From Sphingomonas crusticola (GTDB taxonomy: Bacteria > Pseudomonadota > Alphaproteobacteria > Sphingomonadales > Sphingomonadaceae): 64,000 nt of DNA. Numbering within the stretch: the stretch's first letter is position 1; the number at the start of each line of letters is the position of its first letter. Shown here in pieces: positions 26,431 through 34,924 of the stretch. Where the stretch lies: contig NZ_QTJP01000001.1 in assembly GCF_003391115.1 (NCBI RefSeq), positions 3,246,501-3,310,500 on the forward strand. The letters run 5' to 3'. Made by a program: the position numbers and the translations under genes. The notes under the pieces were generated by a model. It worked only from the letters and a program-made list of their open reading frames with translations. It did not search any database and was not told the DNA's origin.

Positions 26431-28317
26431 CTAGCGTGCAGCCGGCGCGGCTAGCAGCTTATCCAGCGTCACGGCCACGGTCGGGTGGTAGTTGCCGCGC
26501 GCGCCGGCATAGATGCGCCGCGCGATCGGCAGGCCCCAGTCGCCTTCGGCCTTGAGTGCGCGATAGACCGGGAAGATCAGCAGCCCGCGGCCGATGCGGG
26601 GCAGGAATTCTGCCATTGAAGCGACCGCCGGCTCGTAGCGGTTCTGCGCCGCAAGCACGAGCCAGGCCGAGCGGATGTAGGGATTGGCCGAGGCGGACAG
26701 GCCGAGACCGCGGTCGAGCTCGGCGAGGCGCGCCGGCGCCTGCTTGCGCGGCAGGCCGTTGAGGAAGCGCAGCCATTCCTGAGTCGACCAACGGAAGGTG
26801 TCGAGCGAGGCGGCCGATGCGCCCGCATTCACCTGCTCCAGAGTTTCGTCGATCTTTGCCAAAGTGGCTGAGCGGATGTGGATCGCATTGCCGGGGAGGC
26901 CGGGGCGATACGCCCATTTATCGAGATCGAGCCGTGCCTCGAGCGCCGCGTCGCCACGGATCAAATTCGCACGCAGATCGGCGAGGAAAGCGGCGGTGGT
27001 CTGCGGCTGGAAGGCGTGGCGCGCAAAATAGGAGGTGAGATAGGCGTCCCACCGTGGGCGTCCGACCGCGACCTCGATCGTGCGCAGGAAGGTCGCGCCC
27101 TTATTGTAGTCGAGCTCGCCATAGGTGCCTTCGGGTGCGCCGTGGAGCCGCGTCTCGTCCGGCTTCGCCGCCTTGAGATCGCGCTGGAGATTGTCCCACG
27201 ACAGATCGGCCAGCGTCGCGCTGCGCGCCTGACCGTAGACCGCCTCGTCGATGCGGTTTTCGAAATAGGTGGTGAATCCCTCGTTGAGCCAGATGTCGGA
27301 CCAGGTGGCATTGGTGACGAGATTGCCCGACCAGCTGTGCGCCAGTTCGTGCGCGATCACGTCGACATTGGATTTGTCACCGGTGATGATCGTCGGGGTG
27401 GCGAATGTAAGGGTAGGATTCTCCATCCCGCCAAACGGGAAGGATGGCGGCAGAACGAGAATATCGTAGCGGCCCCAGCGGTACGGGCCGTACAACTTCT
27501 CGGCAGTGTCGACCATCTTCTCGGTGTCGCTCAGCTCGCGCGCGGCACGATCGAGCATCGATGGCTCGGTGTATACGCCGGTACGGGGCCCGAGCGGACG
27601 GAAGGCGAGGTCGCCCACGGCAAGCGCGATCAAGTAGGGCGGGACATTATGGTCCATGCGGAAGCGATAGCTGTGCCAGCCTTTGGCTGCGGGCACGCCT
27701 TTGGGCGTCAGCCGCTCGGCACTCATGACCGCGACCAGATCTGACGGTACGGTGATCTTGGCGCTCCAGCTCTGGCGGATGCCCGGGCTGTCCTGGGTCG
27801 GGATCCAGCTGCGATTGTTGATCGATTGGCCCTGGCTATAGAGATATGGCTTCTTCTTGCCGGCGGTGAGCGCGGGCGCGAGCCAGCCGAGCGCGCTGGC
27901 ATCCGGGCTGGAGCGATACGTGACGATAATCCGCCGCGCCGCACCGATTTCGACGGTCAGGGGTGCGCCCTTGTAGTCGTCGTAGGCGCCAACGGAATAT
28001 TTGAGCGGGCGGCCGGCGACATCGGTGATTTTGGCAATGATGAGCTTGTTGTCGTCCAGCACGATCTCGTGCGCGCCGGGCGCGGCGAGAATTTCGAGCA
28101 CGGCGGTCCCGCGCATCGTCTTCGTTCGGAAGTCGGCGGTGAGATTGAGATCGACATGCGTCACCCGCGCGATCTCGGGCCGGGCATAGGACAAGGTATC
28201 GCGCGCTTCGGCCGTGGTCAGGATCGGGGAGGGTGCGTCGGGGCGAGCTAACACCGGAGCAATGGTCAGCGCGGCGGTCAGGAAGGCAGCGGCGGGAGCG
28301 GCGGCTAAGATGCGCAT
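26431..28317 (-). CDS. M1-family aminopeptidase, LTA4-hydrolase type
   Basis: 628 residues from the ATG at 28317, chosen because it gives a signal peptide (MRILAAAPAAAFLTAALTIAPVLA). It has the substrate-binding GGMEN motif near 294 and the zinc site HELAH (about 322-326) with the third ligand in NEG (Glu about 345), the HEXXH-18-E pattern of family M1. The C-terminal helical domain (about 490-628) resembles the leukotriene A4 hydrolase C-terminal repeat. It removes N-terminal residues from peptides in the periplasm. It is divergent from the channel-like gene. Confidence 0.93.
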   Translation of the reverse strand: MRILAAAPAAAFLTAALTIAPVLARPDAPSPILTTAEARDTLSYARPEIARVTHVDLNLTADFRTKTMRGTAVLEILAAPGAHEIVLDDNKLIIAKITDVAGRPLKYSVGAYDDYKGAPLTVEIGAARRIIVTYRSSPDASALGWLAPALTAGKKKPYLYSQGQSINNRSWIPTQDSPGIRQSWSAKITVPSDLVAVMSAERLTPKGVPAAKGWHSYRFRMDHNVPPYLIALAVGDLAFRPLGPRTGVYTEPSMLDRAARELSDTEKMVDTAEKLYGPYRWGRYDILVLPPSFPFGGMENPTLTFATPTIITGDKSNVDVIAHELAHSWSGNLVTNATWSDIWLNEGFTTYFENRIDEAVYGQARSATLADLSWDNLQRDLKAAKPDETRLHGAPEGTYGELDYNKGATFLRTIEVAVGRPRWDAYLTSYFARHAFQPQTTAAFLADLRANLIRGDAALEARLDLDKWAYRPGLPGNAIHIRSATLAKIDETLEQVNAGASAASLDTFRWSTQEWLRFLNGLPRKQAPARLAELDRGLGLSASANPYIRSAWLVLAAQNRYEPAVASMAEFLPRIGRGLLIFPVYRALKAEGDWGLPIARRIYAGARGNYHPTVAVTLDKLLAAPAAR

Positions 28318-28406
28318 GAAAGATCTTTCGGGAAGACGATGCCGTCTTGTGACCGCGCCATCGCCCGGCCGCAAGCGGTGCGCGGTTGGCGGATAGATTA
28401 ACTCAT

Positions 28407-28937
28407 GTGTGCGTTCAGCGCGAAAGGAGACCGCTGCTGTCGCTCTGGCTGGAACTGCTCGTCGCGGCGCTGATGGTGCCGGTGCTCGCTTTGACGCATG
28501 GCTGGGGGCTGATGGGCATGTCGCACATGTTCAACCTGACCGACGAGGCGCTGCTCCATCAACGGCTCAGCCCAAAATCGATTTTCCTGGTCGCGTTCAT
28601 GGCAGTGCTGCTGTTCGCCCTACACGCGATCGAGATCGCACTGGTCGGCACGCTCTACGAATTGGGCGGCGCCACCCGATCGGTGGAGCAGGCGATGGTA
28701 TTGTCCGCTTCTTATTATACGACGACGGGGGCGGGGCCCGATAGCCTGCCGGACGGCTGGCGGGTGATCGGCCAGGCCGAGGCTTTGCTGGGCTTGCTGA
28801 TGATCGGCTGGTCGACGGCCTACCTGGTGCGCAAGATCGAGCGGTTGCAGCAGCGCGAGGGCGGCACGCCCGAGGAGGAACGCCACCGCCGTCTGCGCGG
28901 GCGGGGTTATGGCCGCAGCGCGGTAGAGAAAGAGTGA
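28407..28937 (+). CDS. Two-helix ion-channel-like membrane protein
   Basis: Short membrane protein with a hydrophobic helix (about 20-40), a second (about 60-85), a pore-like loop and a third helix AEALLGLLMIGWSTAYLV. The loop ASYYTTTGAGPDSLP matches the two-TM potassium-channel pore, but the selectivity filter usually read as TxGYG is TTGAG, so K+ selectivity is doubtful. Start is unclear: GTG at 28407 and TTG at 28386 lack Shine-Dalgarno sites, whereas AAAGGAGA (28423-28430) is followed 6 nt later by CTG at 28437. Coordinates use the nearest standard codon. Divergent from the M1 peptidase. Confidence 0.7.
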   Translation: MCVQRERRPLLSLWLELLVAALMVPVLALTHGWGLMGMSHMFNLTDEALLHQRLSPKSIFLVAFMAVLLFALHAIEIALVGTLYELGGATRSVEQAMVLSASYYTTTGAGPDSLPDGWRVIGQAEALLGLLMIGWSTAYLVRKIERLQQREGGTPEEERHRRLRGRGYGRSAVEKE

Positions 28938-28968
28938 GGGTCGGCCGGCGGCGGCGATGGCATCCGGC

Positions 28969-29856
28969 TTATGTGCAGCTACTCGATGGCTGAGGCGTCG
29001 TCTTCAAGCGCGCGAGCAGCACCCCACCTAATGCCAGCGCGAAGCCCGCGAGTTGCATCGGCACCAGCCGTTCGCCGAACAGGATCCAAGCTTCAACGGC
29101 CGCCAATGGGGGTACCAGCAGCAGCAGCGCACTGACCCGGGTCGCGCCCTGGTGCCGCGTCATCCACACCAGCAGGGATAGGGCGCCGACCGAGAGCCCC
29201 AGCACCGACCAACCGAGACCCAGCCACAACGCCAGGGCGCCATCCCAGCGATAATCGCCCAGAAGAACGGTTGCGAGAGCCGCCACCCCCGCGCCGCCGA
29301 TATTCTGCACCGCACCCGAAACGCGCATCGGATCACCGCTGATCGATCCACGCTGGATCATGGTGCCCGCCGCCATGGCGAGGATCGACGCCACCGCGCC
29401 GACGGCGACAAATAGCGGCACCGAAATATGACCGCCGCGCATCAGCAAGGGCGCCAGCACCAGCACCACCCCCAACAGGCCGATGCCGAGCCCCGCCCAG
29501 GCTCGCCCCGCCAACCGCTCGCCCAGTAAGCCGAACGAGGCGATCGCCACGACGAGCGGCTGGAGCGCGCCGAGCAGCGACATGATGCCGGCGGGCATCC
29601 CGCGCTGGATCGCCCACCAGCTGGTGCACAGATAGACGCCATTGAGCAGCGCCCCGGCCAAAAGGTGCAGCGCCAACCTCCGACCGCGCGGCAGACTTTC
29701 GCGGGCGATCGCGGCAAGGCCGCCCAACAATGCGGCGGACAACAGCATCCGTGAGGTGAGGATCAGCTCGGGCGCGGCATGCGGCACCATCGCGCGCGCG
29801 ACGATGAAGCCGGTCGACCACGTCAGCACAAACAGGATCGGAGCGATGGCAAGCAT
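28969..29856 (-). CDS. EamA-family (DMT) transporter
   Basis: 295 residues from ATG 29856 (the frame stays open far upstream but that sequence is not transporter-like). Ten hydrophobic helices in two homologous halves, each an EamA domain, for example LFVLTWSTGFIVARAMV at the start and a GLGIGLLGVVLVL helix closing the first half. Drug/metabolite exporters of this type export amino acids, nucleosides or other metabolites across the inner membrane; the substrate is unknown. It converges with the channel-like gene and is divergent from the MDR oxidoreductase gene, with a 183-bp shared upstream region. Confidence 0.9.
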   Translation of the reverse strand: MLAIAPILFVLTWSTGFIVARAMVPHAAPELILTSRMLLSAALLGGLAAIARESLPRGRRLALHLLAGALLNGVYLCTSWWAIQRGMPAGIMSLLGALQPLVVAIASFGLLGERLAGRAWAGLGIGLLGVVLVLAPLLMRGGHISVPLFVAVGAVASILAMAAGTMIQRGSISGDPMRVSGAVQNIGGAGVAALATVLLGDYRWDGALALWLGLGWSVLGLSVGALSLLVWMTRHQGATRVSALLLLVPPLAAVEAWILFGERLVPMQLAGFALALGGVLLARLKTTPQPSSSCT

Positions 29857-30039
29857 CTTGCGGCCCTTGACGACGGCGTTCCGGCGTGTCGAGGCGCTAA
29901 ATGTTTCACCGGCTCGCTTTGCGGCATTTGGACATTCAGCAGGCAAGCGAAATTCGCTTGCCCCTAATCGCGCAACCGACGCTGTATCTTCTCGTTCATG
30001 GGAATGCCGCGAGCGTGATGAGATACCGGGGAGACAGTG

Positions 30040-31047
30040 ATGAAGGCGATGGTTTTGCGCGCTCCGGCGGGCCTGGATCAGCTCGTATCGGAAGAGCGGC
30101 CCGATCCCGGCGCGCCCGGACCCGGGGAAATCCGGGTGCGGCTGCACGGTAGCTCGCTCAACTATCACGATCTGGGCGTCGCCACCGGACGCATGCCGAC
30201 CGCTGCAGGGCGCGTGCCGCTTGCCGACGGAGCCGGGCTGATCGAGGCGGTCGGCGAGGGAGTCACTGAATTCGGGGCCGGCGATATGGTCGTGTCCTGC
30301 TTCTTTCCCGATTGGCGGGATGGCAAGCCTACGATCGGGGATTTCAGCCGCACGCCAGGCGACGGAATTGACGGTTTCGCGCAGGGGGTGGTGGTGCTGC
30401 CCGCGACTGCCTTCACCCGGGCGCCGCAGGATTATGATGCGGTTGAGGCGGCGACGATCACTACAGCCGGACTTACCGCCTGGCGCGCGCTGGTCGTCGA
30501 CGGCAAGCTCAAGGCAGGCGACACGGTGCTGCTGCTCGGGACCGGCGGAGTCTCGATCTGGGCGTTGCAATTGGCCCGGCTGATGGGCGCGCGGGTGGCG
30601 ATCACCTCCTCGTCCGAAGAAAAGCTGGAGCGCGCTCGCGGGCTCGGTGCTGAGTTTACCGTCAATTATCGCCGACGCGAGGATTGGGGCCGGGCGGTGC
30701 GCGACTGGACTGGCGGCTGCGGCGTCGACCATGTCGTGGAAGTGGGCGGGCCCGGTACGCTCGCGCAATCGATCGAGGCGGTGCGCGTCGGCGGCCATAT
30801 CTCGCTGATCGGTGTGCTGACCGGGCTTGGCGGTGAAGTTCCGACAGCGTTGCTGATGGCCCGGCAGGCGCGGTTGCAGGGCCTGATCGTCGGTAGCAGG
30901 CGGATGCAGCAGGACATGGTACGGGCGCTCGACGCGGGCGGAATCCGCCCGATTGTCGATCGGCGCTTCCCGCTCGGACAACTCGCCGACGCCTTCCGCC
31001 ATGAGGCTAGCGGCGGCCATTTCGGCAAGATCGGGATCGAATGGTGA
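30040..31047 (+). CDS. Zinc-independent MDR-superfamily NAD(P)-dependent oxidoreductase
   Basis: 335 residues; ATG 30040 is preceded by GTG and, further up, by GGGGAG. N-terminal GroES-like domain (about 1-125) and Rossmann domain with LLLGTGGVSIWALQLARLMGA (about 160-180). The Cys/His pattern of the zinc-dependent members is not evident, which places it with quinone-reductase-like MDR proteins. It probably reduces an activated double bond or oxidises an alcohol using NAD(P)H; substrate unknown. Its 3' end overlaps the pirin gene by 7 bp, implying coupled expression. Confidence 0.88.
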   Translation: MKAMVLRAPAGLDQLVSEERPDPGAPGPGEIRVRLHGSSLNYHDLGVATGRMPTAAGRVPLADGAGLIEAVGEGVTEFGAGDMVVSCFFPDWRDGKPTIGDFSRTPGDGIDGFAQGVVVLPATAFTRAPQDYDAVEAATITTAGLTAWRALVVDGKLKAGDTVLLLGTGGVSIWALQLARLMGARVAITSSSEEKLERARGLGAEFTVNYRRREDWGRAVRDWTGGCGVDHVVEVGGPGTLAQSIEAVRVGGHISLIGVLTGLGGEVPTALLMARQARLQGLIVGSRRMQQDMVRALDAGGIRPIVDRRFPLGQLADAFRHEASGGHFGKIGIEW

Positions 31048-31913
31048 GCGCCCTGCGCAGCGTCGCCGGCGTCCATGAGGCGGTGCGTGACGATATCGGC
31101 GATCTGGTGACGCGACGGCCGCTGCCGGCACCGGGGCTGGCGCAGGTGGACCCGTTCCTGTTCCTCAACCATCACGGGCCGCAAACCTATCCGCCCAGCA
31201 ATCGCGGCCTGCCGTTCGGCCCGCATCCGCATCGCGGGTTCGAGACGGTGACCTTCATCCTGGAAGGCAGCCTCGCCCATCATGATACGGGCGGGCATGA
31301 GAGCGTGATCGAAGCAGGCGGGGTGCAGTGGATGACCGCCGGCTCCGGCCTGATCCACGCCGAAGTGTCGCCGCCGGCGTTCAAGCGGGCGGGTGGGCCG
31401 CTCGACATCCTGCAATTATGGGTCAACCTGCCGGCGCGGCTGAAGATGACCGCGCCACGCTATACCGGCGTGCAGGCCGAAGCGATCCCGGCCATTCCAC
31501 TGTCCGACGACGGCGGCGTGCTCAACCTGATCGCGGGCGAGTTCGGCGGCACGAGCGGCCCGATTCAATCGCTAACTGGCGTGTTCATGGCAACAGTGCG
31601 ACTGCGGGCGGGCGCCGCGGTTGAATTGCCCGCCCCGCGCGGCCGCAGCATCTTCCTATATGTGGTGAGCGGGCAGATCAGCCTCGGAGGGCTGGACGTG
31701 GAACGCTGGCGGCTGGTGACGCTCGCCGATGACGGGGATGTGATCGCGATCACGGCGCGGGCGGACGCGGTCTTGCTTTATGGCCATGCGGACCCGATCG
31801 GCGAGCCGGTGGTGGCGCAGGGGCCGTTCGTCATGAACACCCGCGAAGAGATCGCGCTGGCGATCGGGGATTATCAGGCGGGCAAGTTCAACAGCCCATT
31901 GGCAGCGCGGTAG
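31041..31913 (+). CDS. Pirin-family cupin protein
   Basis: 290-residue bicupin of the pirin family. The N-terminal cupin holds the metal site: PHPHRGFETVTF (about 56-67) and, later, SGLIHAE provide the three His and one Glu that bind iron. The second cupin (about 170-270) is degenerate, as usual. Some bacterial pirins cleave quercetin or act as redox switches; the role here is unknown. It overlaps the MDR oxidoreductase by 7 bp and is in the same operon, suggesting a joint role in an oxidative or detoxifying reaction (inference). Confidence 0.93.
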   Translation: MVSALRSVAGVHEAVRDDIGDLVTRRPLPAPGLAQVDPFLFLNHHGPQTYPPSNRGLPFGPHPHRGFETVTFILEGSLAHHDTGGHESVIEAGGVQWMTAGSGLIHAEVSPPAFKRAGGPLDILQLWVNLPARLKMTAPRYTGVQAEAIPAIPLSDDGGVLNLIAGEFGGTSGPIQSLTGVFMATVRLRAGAAVELPAPRGRSIFLYVVSGQISLGGLDVERWRLVTLADDGDVIAITARADAVLLYGHADPIGEPVVAQGPFVMNTREEIALAIGDYQAGKFNSPLAAR

Positions 31914-31974
31914 TAAGCCTGATGCGTCTGCCACGCCAGGAGCGCCGCCGACACAAGTCAGCGGCGCTTCAGGG

Positions 31975-32484
31975 TTAGGCGGCGTCGGCCCGGCGCGGCA
32001 GTTTCCAGCCGGGGCGCACGAAGTGACAAGTATAGCCGTTGGGAATCCGCTCCAGATAATCCTGATGCTCAGGCTCGGCCTCCCAGAAGTCGCCGACCGG
32101 CGACACTTCGGTCACGACCTTGCCTGGCCAAAGACCCGACGCATCGACATCGGCGATCGTGTCCTCGGCGACGGCCTTCTGCTCGGGGCTGGTGTAGAAG
32201 ATGGCAGAGCGATAGCTCGCGCCGACATCGTTACCCTGGCGGTTGACGGTCGAAGGATCGTGGATCTGGAAGAAGAATTCCAATAGCGAACGGAAGCTGA
32301 TGACCGCGGGATCGAACACGATCTCGATGGCCTCGGCATGGTTGCCGTGGTTGCGATAGGTGGCGTTCGGAACCTCGCCGCCGGAATAGCCGACGCGGGT
32401 GGAGACCACGCCGGGCAGCTTGCGAACAAGATCCTGGACGCCCCAGAAACAGCCTCCGGCAAGAACGGCGCGTTCGGTGGTCAT
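31975..32484 (-). CDS. msrA: Peptide-methionine (S)-S-oxide reductase
   Basis: 169 residues. The start at ATG 32484 is fixed by AGGAGG seven bases upstream and gives [15 protein letters not shown], with the catalytic Cys 12 in [25 protein letters not shown] and the [15 protein letters not shown] block are typical of MsrA and form the methyl-binding pocket. It reduces methionine-S-sulfoxide in proteins and free Met using thioredoxin. No second Cys pair is seen near the C-terminus, so recycling probably relies on external thioredoxin. It converges with the pirin gene, 61 bp away. Confidence 0.97.
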   Translation of the reverse strand: MTTERAVLAGGCFWGVQDLVRKLPGVVSTRVGYSGGEVPNATYRNHGNHAEAIEIVFDPAVISFRSLLEFFFQIHDPSTVNRQGNDVGASYRSAIFYTSPEQKAVAEDTIADVDASGLWPGKVVTEVSPVGDFWEAEPEHQDYLERIPNGYTCHFVRPGWKLPRRADAA

Positions 32485-32593
32485 GTGCAATCCTCCTGGT
32501 TGAGGAGGGGAAGATAGGAGGGCCCGGGATGTATTTCCATGGCGCCAGCGCCGGCCCGCCGCCGCTAATCTGTAATGACAGTCATAACGAGTT

Positions 32594-33607
32594 TCATGCC
32601 CGCCAGCCGTTGATCCCCAGCTTGAGCCGTAACACGCGCGTGTTGGACGTCATGTACAAGGTCGTCCCATCATCCCCGAAGCAGCAATTGGCTATCGGGG
32701 CACCGTCCTCGATCAGGCCGAGCTTCTCGCCTTCCGGCGTCATGATCCACATGCCGCCGGGGCCCGAGCAGAACATCGTGCCGTCGGCGGCGATCTTCAT
32801 GCCGTCGGGGGAGCCGGGGCGGCTGGCTGTCGGCCAGCTGTCGACGAAGACGCGGCTGCCGGTCGGCAGGCCGGCGCGGTCGAGATCATAGACCATGATC
32901 TTGAAGCTTTTGGGATCCGAGTTCGACACGAACAGCCGCTTCTCCCCGGGCGCAAGCGCGATGCCGTTGGGGCGGGTCAGGCCGCCCTCGATGAGGACGG
33001 TCTCGCCGCGCTCGCTCCAGCGGTAGACGCCGTTTTGCGCGAGCTGCTTGAGCGGGGAGTCGTCGCCTTGCGTGAAGCCGTAGGGCGGATCGGTGAAATA
33101 GATCGCGCCCGATTGGGCGACGGCAAGATCGTTGCAGCTGTTGAAGCGCTTGCCCTGATAGCGATCGGCCAAAGTCGTGCGCGACTTAGTGCGCAGATCG
33201 AGCCTATCGATCGAACGGCCGCCGCTATTGGCGATCAGCAGGTTGCCGTGGCGATCCAGAGCAAGTCCGTTCGAACCGGCTTCGCGTACCAGTTTTGGAT
33301 CGAGGCCCGCGGTGCCGGACGGCTCAAGGAAGATCGATACGCCATCCTTGCGGCTCCAGCGGCGGATGATGTTGGCGGGCGGATCGGAGAAGAGCAGGTA
33401 GCCGCCATCCTTCACCCATATCGGGCCTTCGGCCCATTTGATGTTGGTGGCGATGACCTCGACCTCGGCGCCCGGCGCGATGATGCGGTCGAGCGCGGGC
33501 GAGAGGCGGCGCACGGTCGGCGCGACTTCGGCCGGGGCGTCGGCGAAAGCGGGCGCGGCGGCGAGTGCGGCGGCGGAGGCGAGGAGGGTGCGGCGGTTCA
33601 GGATCAC
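32594..33607 (-). CDS. SMP-30/gluconolactonase-family lactonase, exported
   Basis: 337 residues from a GTG at 33607 behind AAGGAG; the N-terminus [20 protein letters not shown] is a signal peptide with a twin-Arg-like pair. A six-bladed beta-propeller follows, with the metal-ligand pieces of the family: [10 protein letters not shown] (Glu), [10 protein letters not shown] (Asn) and [11 protein letters not shown] (Asp). It should hydrolyse sugar lactones such as gluconolactone in the periplasm. Its upstream neighbour on the same strand is a glucose-fructose-oxidoreductase-like enzyme, which makes gluconolactone in Zymomonas, so the two are likely partners. A palindromic repeat fills the space between them. 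Confidence 0.9.
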   Translation of the reverse strand: MILNRRTLLASAAALAAAPAFADAPAEVAPTVRRLSPALDRIIAPGAEVEVIATNIKWAEGPIWVKDGGYLLFSDPPANIIRRWSRKDGVSIFLEPSGTAGLDPKLVREAGSNGLALDRHGNLLIANSGGRSIDRLDLRTKSRTTLADRYQGKRFNSCNDLAVAQSGAIYFTDPPYGFTQGDDSPLKQLAQNGVYRWSERGETVLIEGGLTRPNGIALAPGEKRLFVSNSDPKSFKIMVYDLDRAGLPTGSRVFVDSWPTASRPGSPDGMKIAADGTMFCSGPGGMWIMTPEGEKLGLIEDGAPIANCCFGDDGTTLYMTSNTRVLRLKLGINGWRA

Positions 33608-33627
33608 TGGCTCATTCTCCTTGGGGG

Positions 33628-33707
33628 CTGGATCGCTTCGCCGCTGCCCTGCGCGCAATGACGAGCTGATCTCGGGACGTCGTTGCGAGCGGAGCGAAGC
33701 AATCCAG
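33628..33707. repeat. REP-like palindromic intergenic repeat, copy 1
   Basis: Two imperfect inverted arms: CTGGATCGCTTCG...GCAATGACGA (33628-33664) and CGTTGCGAGCGGAGCGAAGC followed by AATCCAG (33681-33707). The second arm shares TTGCGAGCG-AGCGAAGCAAT with another copy at 53701-53784. Such elements are common between sphingomonad genes. It fills most of the gap between the lactonase and Gfo/Idh genes and may form a large mRNA hairpin. Confidence 0.65.
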
Positions 33708-33715
33708 CGTCGTGA

Positions 33716-34825
33716 TTACAAAGTGATGCGCTTCTTCTCGCGGGCGGAGCGATAAATTGCCTCGACGATGCGCAGGTCGCGCAGACCTTCTTCGCCGGAG
33801 ACGATCGGCTCCTTGTTGTTGACGATGCAGTCGACGAAATGATCGAGCTGGCCGGCAAATTGCGTCGGGCGCGGGCCGGGGGGAATGTCGGTGATCTCGG
33901 TCTCGCGGCCGTCGCGGCCGGTCCACATATGATTGCCGCTGTAGCGCGTCGCCGGCTCGAGCTCGATGCGGCCTTTGTCGCCCATCAGCAGGATGTGGTT
34001 CTGGTTGGCGCTGTACATTGACAGGCAGGAGGCGATCACGCCGGAGGGAAATTCGAGTTCCCACTCGATCCGGTCCTCTACCTCCTGGAAGCGCGGATCG
34101 CTCTTATCGGTGCTTTCGTGGGCATAGACGGCGATCGGCTCTTCACCCGTCATGTAGCGCGCCGCCTGGAGGCTATAGACGCCCATGTCCATCAGCGAAC
34201 CACCGCCCGACAGCGCCCGTTTGAGGCGCCACATACTGGGGTTGGGTTGGACGAAGCCGTGCTCGCTCCGAAGATATTTGCGCGTGCCGATCGCGCCCGA
34301 CGAGGCGAGGCGCATTGCCTCCAGGTTGGTCGCTTCGAAATGGACGCGGTAGCCGATCATCAGCTTCTTGCCGGCTTTCTTGCAGGCGGCGATCATTGCC
34401 TCGCATTCGGCCACCGAGACCGCCATCGGCTTCTCGCACATGACATGCTTGCCGGCCTTGGCGGCGCGGATGACATAGTCGGCGTGCATTGAATTGGGCA
34501 GGCAGACATAGACGATGTCGACGTCCGGATTGTCACGGATCGAGTCGAAATTCTGGTAATTGTAGATCGAGCGATCGGGCAGGCCATATTGCGCGGCGAC
34601 GCGCTTCGCCTTGTCCGCATCGCCGCTGACCACGGCCGCCAGCCGGCTGTTGGCGCAATTGACGAATTGCGGAATGATGACCTTCAGTCCGTACGTTCCG
34701 AGCCCGACGATGGCGTAGCCGAGCTTGCGGTTCGGGTCGGCAGCGTTCGCGCCGGTGGAGAGCGCCGCTGCGGCAGCGATGCCGCCGGCCGCGGCCACCA
34801 TTTCGCGCCTGTTGATGCCCGTCAT
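33716..34825 (-). CDS. Gfo/Idh/MocA-family oxidoreductase, exported, GFOR-like
   Basis: 369 residues from ATG 34825 (GGGGAG upstream). The leader INRREMVAAAGGIAAAAALS is a twin-arginine signal, as for Zymomonas glucose-fructose oxidoreductase, which exports folded with bound NADP. The Rossmann motif is VGLGTYG near residue 44, and CEKPMAV carries the conserved Lys of the family. GYRVHFEATNLEAMRL and the beta-sheet C-terminal half also fit GFOR-like enzymes. Expected activity: oxidation of a sugar to its lactone with reduction of a second sugar or ketone, NADP-bound. The lactonase gene lies directly downstream. Confidence 0.88.
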   Translation of the reverse strand: MTGINRREMVAAAGGIAAAAALSTGANAADPNRKLGYAIVGLGTYGLKVIIPQFVNCANSRLAAVVSGDADKAKRVAAQYGLPDRSIYNYQNFDSIRDNPDVDIVYVCLPNSMHADYVIRAAKAGKHVMCEKPMAVSVAECEAMIAACKKAGKKLMIGYRVHFEATNLEAMRLASSGAIGTRKYLRSEHGFVQPNPSMWRLKRALSGGGSLMDMGVYSLQAARYMTGEEPIAVYAHESTDKSDPRFQEVEDRIEWELEFPSGVIASCLSMYSANQNHILLMGDKGRIELEPATRYSGNHMWTGRDGRETEITDIPPGPRPTQFAGQLDHFVDCIVNNKEPIVSGEEGLRDLRIVEAIYRSAREKKRITL

Positions 34826-34924
34826 TTCGCTCTCCCCGGTCTTCTGTGCCGAAGGCAAACGTTAGCGATATGCGTGAAGCACGCAAATGCTATAGCGCGC
34901 GGCGTACGACCAAAGGAGGGGGCA

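Noticed and set aside
29857-31131. A long minus-strand extension upstream of the EamA gene
   Set aside because: The extension is the antisense of the MDR and pirin genes; only from 29856 does the transporter sequence begin.
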